64,000 nucleotides of DNA, taken from positions 392,986-456,985 of the forward strand of contig NZ_FNOG01000004.1 of assembly GCF_900106525.1 (NCBI RefSeq), in the 5' to 3' direction. A model generated the notes under the pieces. The model was not told where the DNA came from. It saw only the letters and a program-made list of their open reading frames with translations, and did no database searches. This document shows positions 18,669 through 27,608 of this stretch, piece after piece (the first letter of the stretch is position 1; each line of letters begins with the position of its first letter). The position numbers and the translations under genes were made by a program. Source of the DNA: Lysobacter enzymogenes. GTDB lineage: Bacteria > Pseudomonadota > Gammaproteobacteria > Xanthomonadales > Xanthomonadaceae.

Positions 18669-19151
18669 TCAAGCCCTGGCCGATTCGCCCGGCGGCTCGG
18701 CGCGCTTGGCCGAGGTGCGATTGAACCGCGCCGACAGCATCTGCCGCAGCGCCTCCAGGCCCTCGCCCTTGCCGGCGATCTTGAGGAAGGCATACCCCTC
18801 CAGCCCGTTGGTCATCAGATCGCTGCCCAGCGCGGTCTCGGTGTCGCGCATGCGCTCGTGCAGGCGGGTCAGGCGCAGCGCGCGCGGGCGCAGGGTGTCG
18901 AGCAAGGCCAGATCGCGGCGCAAGCCGTCGAGGTCGAAATTGCGCGGCAGGATGCCGGGGTTCTCGCCCATCACATGCAGCGCCTGGCGGCAGAAGGCTT
19001 CGGATTTGTCGCCCATCTTGGTCAGCTGGCGGCGCTGGTCCAGCGGCAGCGCCACCAGCCCGGCAAGGTGGATTTCCAGCACGTTCAGCGCCTCGTCGAT
19101 GGCGGCGATGGACTCGGCGGACAGGGTCAGGTCGATCAGGTTCTGGCTCAT
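18669..19151 (-). CDS. Unknown helical protein, 160 residues
   Basis: The ATG at 19151 is preceded by AAGGA. The protein is predicted to be almost entirely helical: LIDLTLSAESIAAIDEALNVLEIHLAGLVAL, then PLDQRRQLTKMGDKSEAFCRQALHVM and a helix-rich C-terminus. No catalytic motif is visible and I do not recognise the family. Its 3' end and terminator are duplicated 2 kb away at 16675-16770. A good promoter is not visible, and the region just upstream is the 21-bp repeat array. Confidence 0.65.
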   Translation of the reverse strand: MSQNLIDLTLSAESIAAIDEALNVLEIHLAGLVALPLDQRRQLTKMGDKSEAFCRQALHVMGENPGILPRNFDLDGLRRDLALLDTLRPRALRLTRLHERMRDTETALGSDLMTNGLEGYAFLKIAGKGEGLEALRQMLSARFNRTSAKRAEPPGESARA

Positions 19152-19242
19152 GGCAGTCCTTGGCAATCGGGGGATTCACGCCGGCCCCAGCGGCCGGTCC
19201 GCGCAGCCTAGAACCGCGCGCGCGACCCGCCACGCCCCGCGC

Positions 19243-19665
19243 GCAAGCCCCGCCGCCCCGACCGCAAGCCGTTGCGCCTTGCGCGCACACCGCCAACACC
19301 CAAGCGCAAACCCGCGCGGGCCGCGCGCGACACCTCCGGCTTGCGCGCAAAGCGCCGCGCGTTGCGCCCGCAAGCCACATCGGCTTGCGCGCAAGCCTTG
19401 CCGCAGCAAGCGCAAGCCGTTGCGCCCCGCGCGCAACCCAAACGGCTTGCGCACAAGCCCCGACGCATTGCGAACGCAAGGTGCGAAGCGTGGCGCGCAA
19501 GATTCGGCAGCCCGCGCGCAACGCGCCGCGGCTGGCGGCTGGGATGCGCGAGCTTGCGGGCGGGGCGCCGCAGCTTGCGGGCGGACCCGAACCGCCCGAC
19601 ACCGGAGCGAATCGCCTTGCGCGCGGCCCGTTTCGGCTTGCGCGCAAAGCGTTTTGTGTTGCGGC
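19243..19665. repeat. Degenerate 21-bp tandem array, about 20 units
   Basis: CAAGCC-like hexamers (or the reverse GGCTTG) recur every 21 bases with only occasional 1-base slips: for example 19244, 19265, 19371, 19392, 19413, and TTGCG at 19554, 19575, 19617, 19638, 19659. The spaces hold GCGC-rich sequence. Translated on the minus strand the unit gives a heptad such as GLRAQRA, GLRASRC, but all six frames are largely open here because of composition, so I do not call a gene. It fills the 611-bp stretch between 19152 and 19762, in which I see no supported gene. Confidence 0.75.
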
Positions 19666-19762
19666 CGGAGCGATTCCGGCCGATGCCCGACCCCAGCGAC
19701 TGGCTGACGGGACGAGGCGGCTTGCGCCCACCCCGCCCCCACTCAAACCGGGCCGGCGCGGA

Positions 19763-20047
19763 TCAGTGCAGGCGCTGCGACGCCGCAGACCCGGCGCCGC
19801 CGTCCCCGGTGGGCGTCCACACACAGGCATCCATGACCGGATCCAGCCGGCGCGCCAGCGCCTGGAAGACTTCGCGCAACAAACGGTGATCCTGGCCGGG
19901 CGGATAACCGATCTCGATCAACACCTCCGGCTGCAAGGTCCGCACGATGCCGTGCAGTTCCTGCTGGAACGCCGAGAGGGCTTTGAACGCGTCAACGGGC
20001 ATGACCACGCCTTCGGGCGGCGGCGTGTGGTCGGGGGTGCGGGGCAT
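19763..20047 (-). CDS. Unknown small protein, 94 residues
   Basis: The ATG at 20047 has AGGAG eight bases upstream. The protein is soluble with a helix-rich centre (VDAFKALSAFQQELHGIVRTLQPEVLIEIGYP and QDHRLLREVFQALARRLDPVM). No motif or family is recognised. It reads toward the repeat array and has GC-rich codon use like the chromosome, unlike the AT-richer island that begins about 170 bp upstream. Confidence 0.55.
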   Translation of the reverse strand: MPRTPDHTPPPEGVVMPVDAFKALSAFQQELHGIVRTLQPEVLIEIGYPPGQDHRLLREVFQALARRLDPVMDACVWTPTGDGGAGSAASQRLH

Positions 20048-20221
20048 ACGCGGTACTCCTGTCCTTGGGCGGGAACCCGCCGGACGCAGACGCGCCGGCG
20101 GGATGTCGGGAGGCTCTAAACCGCAAACAGACGGCGGGCGTATTCCCCTTTCGGGTGTTGTATTAGCCGCCCTCCCGACGCAGGACGCAGCATCGGTCAT
20201 GCCCAAACTTCAGGCATGAAA

Positions 20222-20247
20222 AACCCACCGATTTTCGGAGGTGGGTT
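20222..20247 (-). terminator. Terminator of the GTPase-system operon
   Basis: AACCCACC-N10-GGTGGGTT is followed on the minus strand by TTTTTC. It lies 157 bp after the last gene of the leftward operon and close to the point where base composition returns to GC-rich. Apart from this hairpin I see nothing in 20048-20403. Confidence 0.8.
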
Positions 20248-20403
20248 CCGCTGTTTGAGGAGTTTAGAGGCTCCTTGGCTGCGACTTTGCTGAGACCAAC
20301 AAAGGCTGTCAATCAGACACGTCCGATTTTATCGCCGGAGATCAACGACGCAAGCTGCTAACCCAAGCATAACGGACTATGTTATTTTTTAAAAACAAGA
20401 AAA

Positions 20404-23037
20404 TCAGCGATTGCGCTTGGCACGAGAGGCAGGCCGAACCTTGGCAATAGCGCGATTAACCGAGTACTGATCTTCAACACTCAAAGCACTCAAATCCTTT
20501 TCAACTTGAATCAGGTACTCTTCCCCACGATACAACTTAAGGACTCTCGCAAAAAATCTCGGCGCATCACCACATCGAATAGCTGTCAATGCGAAATGCC
20601 CCGGCCTCCAGCTTGAATATACGAAAGCTTCAACAAGATCTTCGCGAGCGGATTTCCGCGAGTACTTACCAAGAAAGGAAAATACTCCAAAAAAATCAGA
20701 TGCCTCCTCATCTTTATCAAGACGGAGGTAAATTTCGGGAAAAAGAGCCGCAACAAGCAGAGAGACTGGGCGTCGGCGCGCCAGTAAGAGCGGCGCTACT
20801 AACCAGGCGGCAGCGCGCCCATAAGAATTCCGTGCCGATTCCCCAGCGTCGAACATCAGCTTCGCGCATGCATCAAGTGCATCCTCTGAAAGATCAAAAT
20901 TTCGTCGCTCCTTCAACATACGAGCAAACTCATCCACAACAGCAACAAAGCATGCGCGAACTTCGATTTGAGACCTCTCAAATATGATTGCATTTCTACT
21001 GGCAACCTCAGCAGAAAGCCCACGCGACAAGCCAACTTTGACCACCCATAGCCCATCAACCTTAGAGCCCAACGCGTTGAGCAAAAGCAATAGGGTGTCG
21101 CCATCATCTTCTTCAAAACTAATCGACAAGAATTTCTTCAACGCGTGAGATACGACTTCAGCCTTAGCCTCTCCGTCAGCTTTCGAGATATAAGCCCGAA
21201 CAAAATGAGCATACGCATTGAGCGGAAGAGCATCTTCTAGAACGATGCGCGCCAAAATATCTATTTCGAAGTTCGCGGAGTACCTTACAGCTCCCACACC
21301 TATCACTTCATGGGATAGCAACTCCCGGAGCTCCTTAACGCTTGCATGTCTGAACAAAATCGCCAGCAGCTTACCTTTCAAATCCTCGGAAACACCGTCT
21401 CTATTAATTACCCATAGAACATCAGCAACACTTGATCTCAGCGTTGCTTCGATCATTTCATCTCGACGCGGGGAAGGCTTCAGTGAAATCAAAGCATCAC
21501 GTGCAGCGAGAAACCCATCGATTTCCTCTGCACGAGCCAAGAGCGCCTCACATAGCTCCATTGCACCAAAATCATTGACATGCCCTAGCCATCTCAGCTC
21601 ATTTGCAACACCTATGCTGTCCAGTTTTTCGAAGATTGGCTCAGCGACTGGAAGATGGCGAGCCTCCACCAATAGCGGAAGCAGCACAGCACTCGCATCA
21701 TCTGCAAACTGAGGCGCGGCGGCGTCCCTCAGTACGGCGCCCGTCTTTTCTATTAGAGCATCAGAGCTTATAGACAGCTTTGATAGCTCCGTATTTTGAA
21801 ATACTAGCTTTGCAAACACATCCGGCGGAGCGTCAATAAGAGCATTCTCGATCTGAGGCTTAGCTCCTTCACTAAAACCAGCAGCGATACTAGGAACGAG
21901 AGCGCCAATCTCCCCCTTTACATCGGGCCGTCGCAACAACTCAATCGCGCCACGGGGAGAGCGCTTTGCAAGATTAGTCGCAAGCCTCTCAATAGCAGCG
22001 TGCCCTGCCGGCATCGTGCCGCTTTGAAGCTTCCTCACAATAGCTCCGACAAAGTCCCATGCGTCGTCGACAGGAAGGCTAACAGCCACGTTGCGAGCAG
22101 CAGAGACCAGGCGATGCTCTAGCAGACTAGAAACTAAATCACTATTCACCAGGCCAGAGTTGGCAATATCAAGCAATCCCAGCACTGCCGTAGGCGTCTG
22201 TTCAACTTTTGCAACAAGCTCATCCCATAACAAGGCTATACGCAGCACCGAGGCACTATTAACCGAATTTCCACGAACCAACTCATTCTCACGAGCGGAC
22301 AAAAGCTTTGGATTAGGATCAACAAAAACCCGACGAACAACTGCACCCGTCCATCTATGTCTTTCAGCCTGTTGCAGACGCCCATCAATCTTGCGACCAG
22401 CCCAGCCAGCGAACTTAGCCTTCGCATTCAACGGCGCAAACACAAGATCGAAGTCACGTCCACCAATCCTTCTGGGCGATAAGGCAAACGTCGAAAGCGC
22501 AAAACCCGCGCGAATATCAGGCCAAAGCGAAGACAATATACGCAAGCCAATCAACTCAGGATCTGGCGCGTCAAACACCACAACAGGCATTAGCTCCTCA
22601 AAGAAAATAGCCTCGAGAAGCTCACTAGAATTGAAACTTGGCACAGTTGCAAAACCCTCTTCATGCCCATCTCCGACATTAAGAGACTTCGCCTCACTTG
22701 CATCAGGCAGATCAGTGGAACTGATTTGCTCAAGAATCCCTCCCACCGACGCGCCGCGACGCCACGCATCCATTTCAACAAATATACTTTTAGTACGAAC
22801 GCACCCTGCTCGCGAAACAGTCATGTCTTGCCACGTCCTCGCAACGACGTAGTAAGTCCCGCTCGGCAATGGATAAGCAGACAGATATGGGGAAAATACC
22901 TCTCGGGGTCGCAACGGACCAGCTACGTCTGACAATCTATCCACGACCGATTGATCATCCCTAGCTAATGCTACGGATGATGCTAATAGCTGATGCCCTT
23001 TTCGATAACCATGAACTTGGACTTCGAATGTATTCAC
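20404..23037 (-). CDS. GAP1-like GTPase-associated protein
   Basis: This 877-residue protein is the last gene of the operon. Its first 130 residues carry the GAP1-N1-type signature: VQVHGYRKGHQLLASS (H9-G-Y-R-K-G-H), RLSDVAGPL, PYLSAYPLPSGTYYVVARTW and GCVRTKS. The remaining 700 residues are mainly helical and repeat-like, with no catalytic motif that I can see. In published computational surveys, GAP1 proteins accompany paired GTPases in predicted conflict systems, and a regulatory or scaffold role is assumed. The start is a GTG at 23037, four bases after the stop of the preceding gene, with no strong ribosome binding site, so translational coupling is likely. Codon use is AT-richer than the chromosome. 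Confidence 0.8.
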   Translation of the reverse strand: MNTFEVQVHGYRKGHQLLASSVALARDDQSVVDRLSDVAGPLRPREVFSPYLSAYPLPSGTYYVVARTWQDMTVSRAGCVRTKSIFVEMDAWRRGASVGGILEQISSTDLPDASEAKSLNVGDGHEEGFATVPSFNSSELLEAIFFEELMPVVVFDAPDPELIGLRILSSLWPDIRAGFALSTFALSPRRIGGRDFDLVFAPLNAKAKFAGWAGRKIDGRLQQAERHRWTGAVVRRVFVDPNPKLLSARENELVRGNSVNSASVLRIALLWDELVAKVEQTPTAVLGLLDIANSGLVNSDLVSSLLEHRLVSAARNVAVSLPVDDAWDFVGAIVRKLQSGTMPAGHAAIERLATNLAKRSPRGAIELLRRPDVKGEIGALVPSIAAGFSEGAKPQIENALIDAPPDVFAKLVFQNTELSKLSISSDALIEKTGAVLRDAAAPQFADDASAVLLPLLVEARHLPVAEPIFEKLDSIGVANELRWLGHVNDFGAMELCEALLARAEEIDGFLAARDALISLKPSPRRDEMIEATLRSSVADVLWVINRDGVSEDLKGKLLAILFRHASVKELRELLSHEVIGVGAVRYSANFEIDILARIVLEDALPLNAYAHFVRAYISKADGEAKAEVVSHALKKFLSISFEEDDGDTLLLLLNALGSKVDGLWVVKVGLSRGLSAEVASRNAIIFERSQIEVRACFVAVVDEFARMLKERRNFDLSEDALDACAKLMFDAGESARNSYGRAAAWLVAPLLLARRRPVSLLVAALFPEIYLRLDKDEEASDFFGVFSFLGKYSRKSAREDLVEAFVYSSWRPGHFALTAIRCGDAPRFFARVLKLYRGEEYLIQVEKDLSALSVEDQYSVNRAIAKVRPASRAKRNR

Positions 23038-23041
23038 GAAA

Positions 23042-23884
23042 TTACAGACCCATCGCCCACGCTAACGGTAAAGTCACATCAGGATTTTTCCGCCATACAC
23101 CGTCTACCAGTACCGCAACCCAGCCGCGGCCATCCAGACCATTCCGTAGAAATTGCTCTCTATAAGCAAGGTCATTCTTCAAATCACCGCCAACAACACT
23201 GAGGCCGTACACACGGACGTCGATATCTGACATGTCCCCCAACCTCCCAAAAAATAACGGATACTCTTGTTTCAGATATTCCACCGGGCCACTCGTAAAA
23301 GTAACCGAATCGACGAGATCCCATGCGGAAACAATAATCGATAAACGCGACATCCCGCCATTACTTTGGCGAGCCAGTGAACACTCCAAAAAGCGTAGAA
23401 GCTCACAAAGCATTATTTGCGTCGGCATCCCATGATCATCGTCACTTCCGATTAACTCCAGCATTTTACGGGAAGTAACCCAGTCGAGCGGGCGCACGTC
23501 CTGGTCAGAAGCAACGCGTACAAAAAGCAGCGCGCCGCTGGCATTGCGCAGTTCTTGCATCCAGTCTGCCGCAATTTCGCTCTCTAGCACTGCGGTTTGC
23601 CAAAGCTCACCTGAGATATCTGGCACAATTAGTTTGGTTGTCGCCCCGCCCGACTCCGCAGCCACCACAACATTAAAATCCCTGCGCGCTTCACTGAGTT
23701 CGGTACGCGGCGCGAATTCGCCCTCAAATAGATGATCGGCGATTTCAAGAACGAAGCTCAAGTCCTCAGGCTGCTCCGCAACATGCAGCGCACCCGCGGC
23801 CTCATCCAGAATCCTCCAAAGACGCCCAATATAATTGGTCTTACCAGAGTCCGGACCGCCCAGAAGAACAATAGATTGGCTCAT
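23042..23884 (-). CDS. Small GTPase of the double-GTPase system (second of the pair)
   Basis: This 280-residue P-loop GTPase starts almost directly at its G1 motif: GGPDSGKTN (GxxxxGKT, residues 9-16). The G3 position is DISGE (89-93) and a G4-like base-specificity motif is VSAWDLVD (SAWD 186-189) in place of NKxD. This pattern fits the TRAFAC-like double-GTPase (DO-GTPase) families. Which of the two Pfam-type subgroups it belongs to I cannot settle by eye. Its ATG overlaps the stop of the other GTPase (ATGA), so the two are made together and may form a heterodimer. It probably acts as a nucleotide-dependent switch. Confidence 0.8.
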   Translation of the reverse strand: MSQSIVLLGGPDSGKTNYIGRLWRILDEAAGALHVAEQPEDLSFVLEIADHLFEGEFAPRTELSEARRDFNVVVAAESGGATTKLIVPDISGELWQTAVLESEIAADWMQELRNASGALLFVRVASDQDVRPLDWVTSRKMLELIGSDDDHGMPTQIMLCELLRFLECSLARQSNGGMSRLSIIVSAWDLVDSVTFTSGPVEYLKQEYPLFFGRLGDMSDIDVRVYGLSVVGGDLKNDLAYREQFLRNGLDGRGWVAVLVDGVWRKNPDVTLPLAWAMGL

Positions 23885-24909
23885 ACGAGCCTCCGATAGT
23901 TTAGATAATAACGGTCACCATCAACATGCTCGCTAGCAGGCCAAAACACCGAATGATTAGGGTTGCAATCCACTGTCTGATTGATGAGTTCGGATATACC
24001 GAAGCCCGCAGGAACAATGTCTGGCTGATCTGAAAATGGAGCAATTTCGACAATTTCAGCATGAATTTGACGACGCCACAGTTCATTATTCAGGCGCGCA
24101 ACAACAACTTCGTCCACAGCACATTGATCTCTGTGCGTTACGACCAACAATATTCTCGGTTTATTTCCGCTAAGCATTTTATTTAGCCGCGCCGCTAGTT
24201 GTCCCACACGAACTATAAGACCCTGTCGCTTTTCGAGGCTCGCTAGTACACGACCGTCTAACACAATCCAGATTACCTCAGCGGACTTCATGTAATCGAA
24301 ACGATCAGACTCGGCGGAAGTTATGAGCGCCTGTGTCCATTCTCCAGGCACATCTGGGAGAGCGAAATCGACTCGCCTCCCGTCCCTCTCTCGGACTAGC
24401 CTGAGATGCAAAAAGCCTGGTTGACGGTCGTCAGATAGCTCGGTATGAACCGTCATTTGCTCGGGGGGCGCGCCGTTATTCCATTCTCGTGCACCTCGAG
24501 CGATATCCTCAAACGCTGTGAGTGTTCTACTATCAGCGAACGACCAACCTTTCAGCATCGCGTTAGCCACAAGTAAATACAGACTAGCAAGACATGCCGT
24601 TTTTCCTGACTCTGGATCACCTAGAATTCCGACCACATTGACATATCGGGTAGCCATCAAGGCATTGAGATCCTCTAGGCCAAGCGTACGGCTTGAGGGA
24701 AAAGGACTTTTGATAGCGGGTCGATTGAGTACAGGAGTGCCGAGAGACTCGCCGGATTGAGGGAATTGGCTGCTATCAAAAGATGTCTCACCAATAACTG
24801 CCTCAGCCAGGGCTCCATCTCTATTCTCGCAGGTCGATGCAGGACGCTCCAGCGCACACACCCCAGTCTCATCAACGGTACATCCCTCGTACTTGCAGGT
24901 CCTGCTCAT
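23881..24909 (-). CDS. GTPase of the double-GTPase system with N-terminal cysteine cluster
   Basis: The protein has 342 residues. Residues 5-27 hold four cysteines (C5, C10, C18, C27), a likely small zinc-binding knuckle, followed by a poorly conserved linker to residue 85. The GTPase domain shows ILGDPESGKTA (G97-x4-GKT), DVPGE at 186-190 as the G3 motif and VVTHRDQC (THRD 258-261) as a G4 variant. The ATG at 24909 overlaps the stop of the upstream gene (ATGA), which rules out a start 22 codons earlier. Both neighbours overlap it, the strongest sign of a co-translated complex. The zinc site could detect a ligand, but that is an inference. Confidence 0.8.
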   Translation of the reverse strand: MSRTCKYEGCTVDETGVCALERPASTCENRDGALAEAVIGETSFDSSQFPQSGESLGTPVLNRPAIKSPFPSSRTLGLEDLNALMATRYVNVVGILGDPESGKTACLASLYLLVANAMLKGWSFADSRTLTAFEDIARGAREWNNGAPPEQMTVHTELSDDRQPGFLHLRLVRERDGRRVDFALPDVPGEWTQALITSAESDRFDYMKSAEVIWIVLDGRVLASLEKRQGLIVRVGQLAARLNKMLSGNKPRILLVVTHRDQCAVDEVVVARLNNELWRRQIHAEIVEIAPFSDQPDIVPAGFGISELINQTVDCNPNHSVFWPASEHVDGDRYYLNYRRLV

Positions 24910-25934
24910 AAGGTCCGCAATCCTTTTGCTGCCATATGGCTTAGACTGGCCTCTACCAGAGCTCTTGCGCCCCACTCAGAAACGGCACGCTTTATGCACG
25001 CATCTTCACCAGTCACCGCACCACTCGTTAAAGCCAAGAGGACGGGAAATACTGCGGGGTGATTGGTCACGTTATCCAATCCAAAGCCAGCACCAATTGC
25101 AGCTCGATCCTCACCGAGCATATCGAGAAGCTCGCTTAGATCAAGCTGGGGATCCTCATTCAGCGTACGCAGAATAATTTCGCGATGCACTTCACTAGGG
25201 AGGCGACGCAAAATCGCAGCACCTTCAATCGCTGCGCCGATAATTCTCGTCGGCTCATTAAGAGAAGAAATTTTTCTCCTCAGCAGCCGACTACTTCCGA
25301 TCTGCGCCCACCAGAGAAAGTCTAATTCCTCGCGGTCTAGCGCAGCATTACGCCTCAAGGCATTGATTGATCCATCGATCACGGCCTTGAAATTGTGCGT
25401 AACTAAACCATTCTCGGCGACCGTAATCTTTAGTTCTGCCGGATTCTTTACCTCAGACCTTGATCTTGCCTCGCGAGCAGAGGAGATCGCCCAATTTTCG
25501 CAGCTTTCAAGTACTTCTCTACGAAGCTTCTCACGCCGAGCATCTCCCAAGCTTGGTTGATATGTAAGAGCCAGCCATAACGCTGTCGCATACACATCTT
25601 TATTTGTCCAGCCACTATTCCCCGGCTGCTCATTGATCAACGACACCATCGCCATACCGGCACAGACACCTACGTCGAGGGGGCGTTCTTCGTATAAGTA
25701 AGCTGAGGACTTTTTTTGAATAGCAGCCTGCACCTCTACACCTAACGACTGAGTAGCTCGACCATCACCACCTAACGCGATTGCCACATCTTCGGCTCTT
25801 CGCAAAAGAGTTGTGATATTAGTTTCCTTCCCCCAAACGACAGCAAGACTTGTTACCGCTGCAGTCCTCGAATTAACCTCATCGTCACTGATGGAGACCG
25901 CGCAAATCCGCATGTGGGTCGAGATGTTATTCAT
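24906..25934 (-). CDS. All-helical GASH-like component of the GTPase system
   Basis: This 342-residue protein is predicted to be nearly all alpha-helical, with no signal peptide or membrane segment. It resembles the GTPase-associated system helical (GASH) family described only computationally; the block REELDFLWWAQIGSSRLLRRK (about 202-221) is its most recognisable part. No catalytic motif is visible, so a scaffold or effector-binding role is plausible. The ATG at 25934 directly follows the phosphoesterase stop (TGAATG), with AGGGGAG just upstream. It overlaps the next GTPase gene by ATGA. Confidence 0.7.
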   Translation of the reverse strand: MNNISTHMRICAVSISDDEVNSRTAAVTSLAVVWGKETNITTLLRRAEDVAIALGGDGRATQSLGVEVQAAIQKKSSAYLYEERPLDVGVCAGMAMVSLINEQPGNSGWTNKDVYATALWLALTYQPSLGDARREKLRREVLESCENWAISSAREARSRSEVKNPAELKITVAENGLVTHNFKAVIDGSINALRRNAALDREELDFLWWAQIGSSRLLRRKISSLNEPTRIIGAAIEGAAILRRLPSEVHREIILRTLNEDPQLDLSELLDMLGEDRAAIGAGFGLDNVTNHPAVFPVLLALTSGAVTGEDACIKRAVSEWGARALVEASLSHMAAKGLRTL

Positions 25935-27296
25935 TCACACTCCCCTATCTTTTTCGCTAATCAGTTGATCAATCATTTTATTTATTTGCTCAAGCCTACC
26001 GCCGCTAACAAGCTTATCCAGTAAGCGTCGCTCAAGCCCCTGCGTCATGCGCTCATCGAAACCTTTATCAAGGGCTCCGAGTTCAACAAGAATGCGCAAT
26101 CGCTCCCCTTGAAGGAGGTCGCGGAAAAAGCGTAGGCGGGCGATCTCATAGCCCTCTATGTTTGATGGCATAACCTGATCCCCTTCCATCAACGGCCCTA
26201 TTGGGACCATTTCTATGACTGGGTCAATAGCGCTCAAACCAGCATCACGCCCAGTGGATGTCACCAAACCGGCTGATTCATCAGCAGCAAGCTTCTCCGC
26301 TTTTCGAAATGAAGGGCACTGCAAGCTAAACTTCGGGGACCTACCGCCGAGCCGCTGTTGATCGTCTTCAAAACAAGTTCGTTGCGGGTTCCATGCTCTT
26401 GGATGAATAGTCACAGAAAGGCCATCGATTTCCTCATCCCAGTCGAATTCAATGACGTTATATGTGAATGTATAAATTTCATTAGATTCGAATGGGACCG
26501 TCGCGCCGGCAGCGAGCATCATCAAATCGCAACCGGGCTCTACCGCATCAACGATCACTTTAGGATCGTGCTCATGCCCAGATATCATCACTCGTACACG
26601 GCTACGAATGTAGTCACGCACTTGAGCTTGGTCTTTGTACCAATGCAGCGGATGGTGAACTAGCACTATGTTCTCTACCCCATCTGCCCTGGGAATAGTG
26701 AACTGCCTAGCCCCAATCATCAGCTCCGGATGCTCATGACGCTCCTTCCCATGACATAGCAGCGACGAGTTGAACCGAATGAATCGTATTGCTCGCCCTG
26801 GGGCCAACGTTACTTCCATCTCAGAAGCGAATGCACCTTCGTTGTTGAGCGGGCAGTTGTAGCCAAAGCTAAATTTTCCGTAATCCTCGAATCTTTCGAA
26901 CAATGCAGCCCGATCGGTTGGATTCCGGAGGATATTCTCAAACTCTTTTGCTCCGCCATCGCGGATGTGAGCGAGAATCTGGCCAGCTGCAAATGAAGCC
27001 TTGGAACGGTCAAGATCGTGATTGCCTGGCACCATTTGAACGCAGTGAATCTCAGCGCCGATACTTGCAGCCAGCTCATCCAACCATTTCCCAGCCTCTT
27101 CGTACTGCTCCCGGACACCAGAGTGGGCAATATCACCGGTAACCAGAATGCCATGCGCCCCTCCTGAACCGATACTCGCCACAACATCCCTGGCATCAGC
27201 GATGAGCTGGCGTTTTACATCACCGTGAATATAGACACGATCATCCTTTTCCTGCCCGAAATGAATGTCGGACACATGAATAAATACCGCGGGCAT
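25935..27296 (-). CDS. Calcineurin-like metallophosphoesterase, first gene of the GTPase system
   Basis: The protein has 453 residues. The N-terminal 250 form a complete two-metal phosphoesterase: HVSDIHFG (D10, H12), VTGDIAHSG (GD 54-55), PGNHD (91-94), VHHPLHW (H214/H215) and SGHEHD (240-244). The last 200 residues are not a known catalytic domain and may contact the other system components. Members cut phosphodiesters in nucleotides, proteins or nucleic acids; here it may be the effector or a nucleotide-signal hydrolase. The ATG at 27296 follows AAGGAGG, the best ribosome binding site in the operon, and it is the first gene. Confidence 0.85.
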   Translation of the reverse strand: MPAVFIHVSDIHFGQEKDDRVYIHGDVKRQLIADARDVVASIGSGGAHGILVTGDIAHSGVREQYEEAGKWLDELAASIGAEIHCVQMVPGNHDLDRSKASFAAGQILAHIRDGGAKEFENILRNPTDRAALFERFEDYGKFSFGYNCPLNNEGAFASEMEVTLAPGRAIRFIRFNSSLLCHGKERHEHPELMIGARQFTIPRADGVENIVLVHHPLHWYKDQAQVRDYIRSRVRVMISGHEHDPKVIVDAVEPGCDLMMLAAGATVPFESNEIYTFTYNVIEFDWDEEIDGLSVTIHPRAWNPQRTCFEDDQQRLGGRSPKFSLQCPSFRKAEKLAADESAGLVTSTGRDAGLSAIDPVIEMVPIGPLMEGDQVMPSNIEGYEIARLRFFRDLLQGERLRILVELGALDKGFDERMTQGLERRLLDKLVSGGRLEQINKMIDQLISEKDRGV

Positions 27297-27608
27297 ACCC
27301 CCTCCTTGCGAACCCCAGTAAATTCTTATTGCTTCAGAGTACATCAGATCTTGAATGCCAGTGCGCCACGACCGATACCCGCTACTGGCTTTCATCGCAC
27401 TCAATTCTGCGACGCGGTCCGTGCCGGATGCCTTCCCATACTGCCAAAGGAAAGGAACGCATATGAGCCCCTCGAATGTGATCGTTAGCAAGCGTAGTTG
27501 TTTGACAATGCTGCCGCCCCTCTGACGTTGGCCGTACCGACACTGCAGGTACGAGCTCATTCGTTCACCACCCGGTGGATCTGACCGGCCGGGCCAACTA
27601 GATTTACA
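27297..27608. other. Upstream region of the GTPase-system operon
   Basis: These 312 bases are AT-richer than the chromosome and should contain the operon promoter, but I found no convincing -35/-10 pair reading left. No gene, repeat or attachment site is visible. The ribosome binding site of the first gene lies at the left end. Confidence 0.5.

Noticed and set aside
19243..19665. CRISPR array
   Set aside because: Units are 21 bp, degenerate and head-to-tail without unique spacers, and no cas genes are present.
19160..20119. Long open frames across the repeat array on both strands
   Set aside because: Several frames are open at once because of composition and the 21-bp period; none has a ribosome binding site or a recognisable domain.
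20404..27296. Gene cluster as a prophage or plasmid module
   Set aside because: No integrase, structural, replication or partition genes are present.
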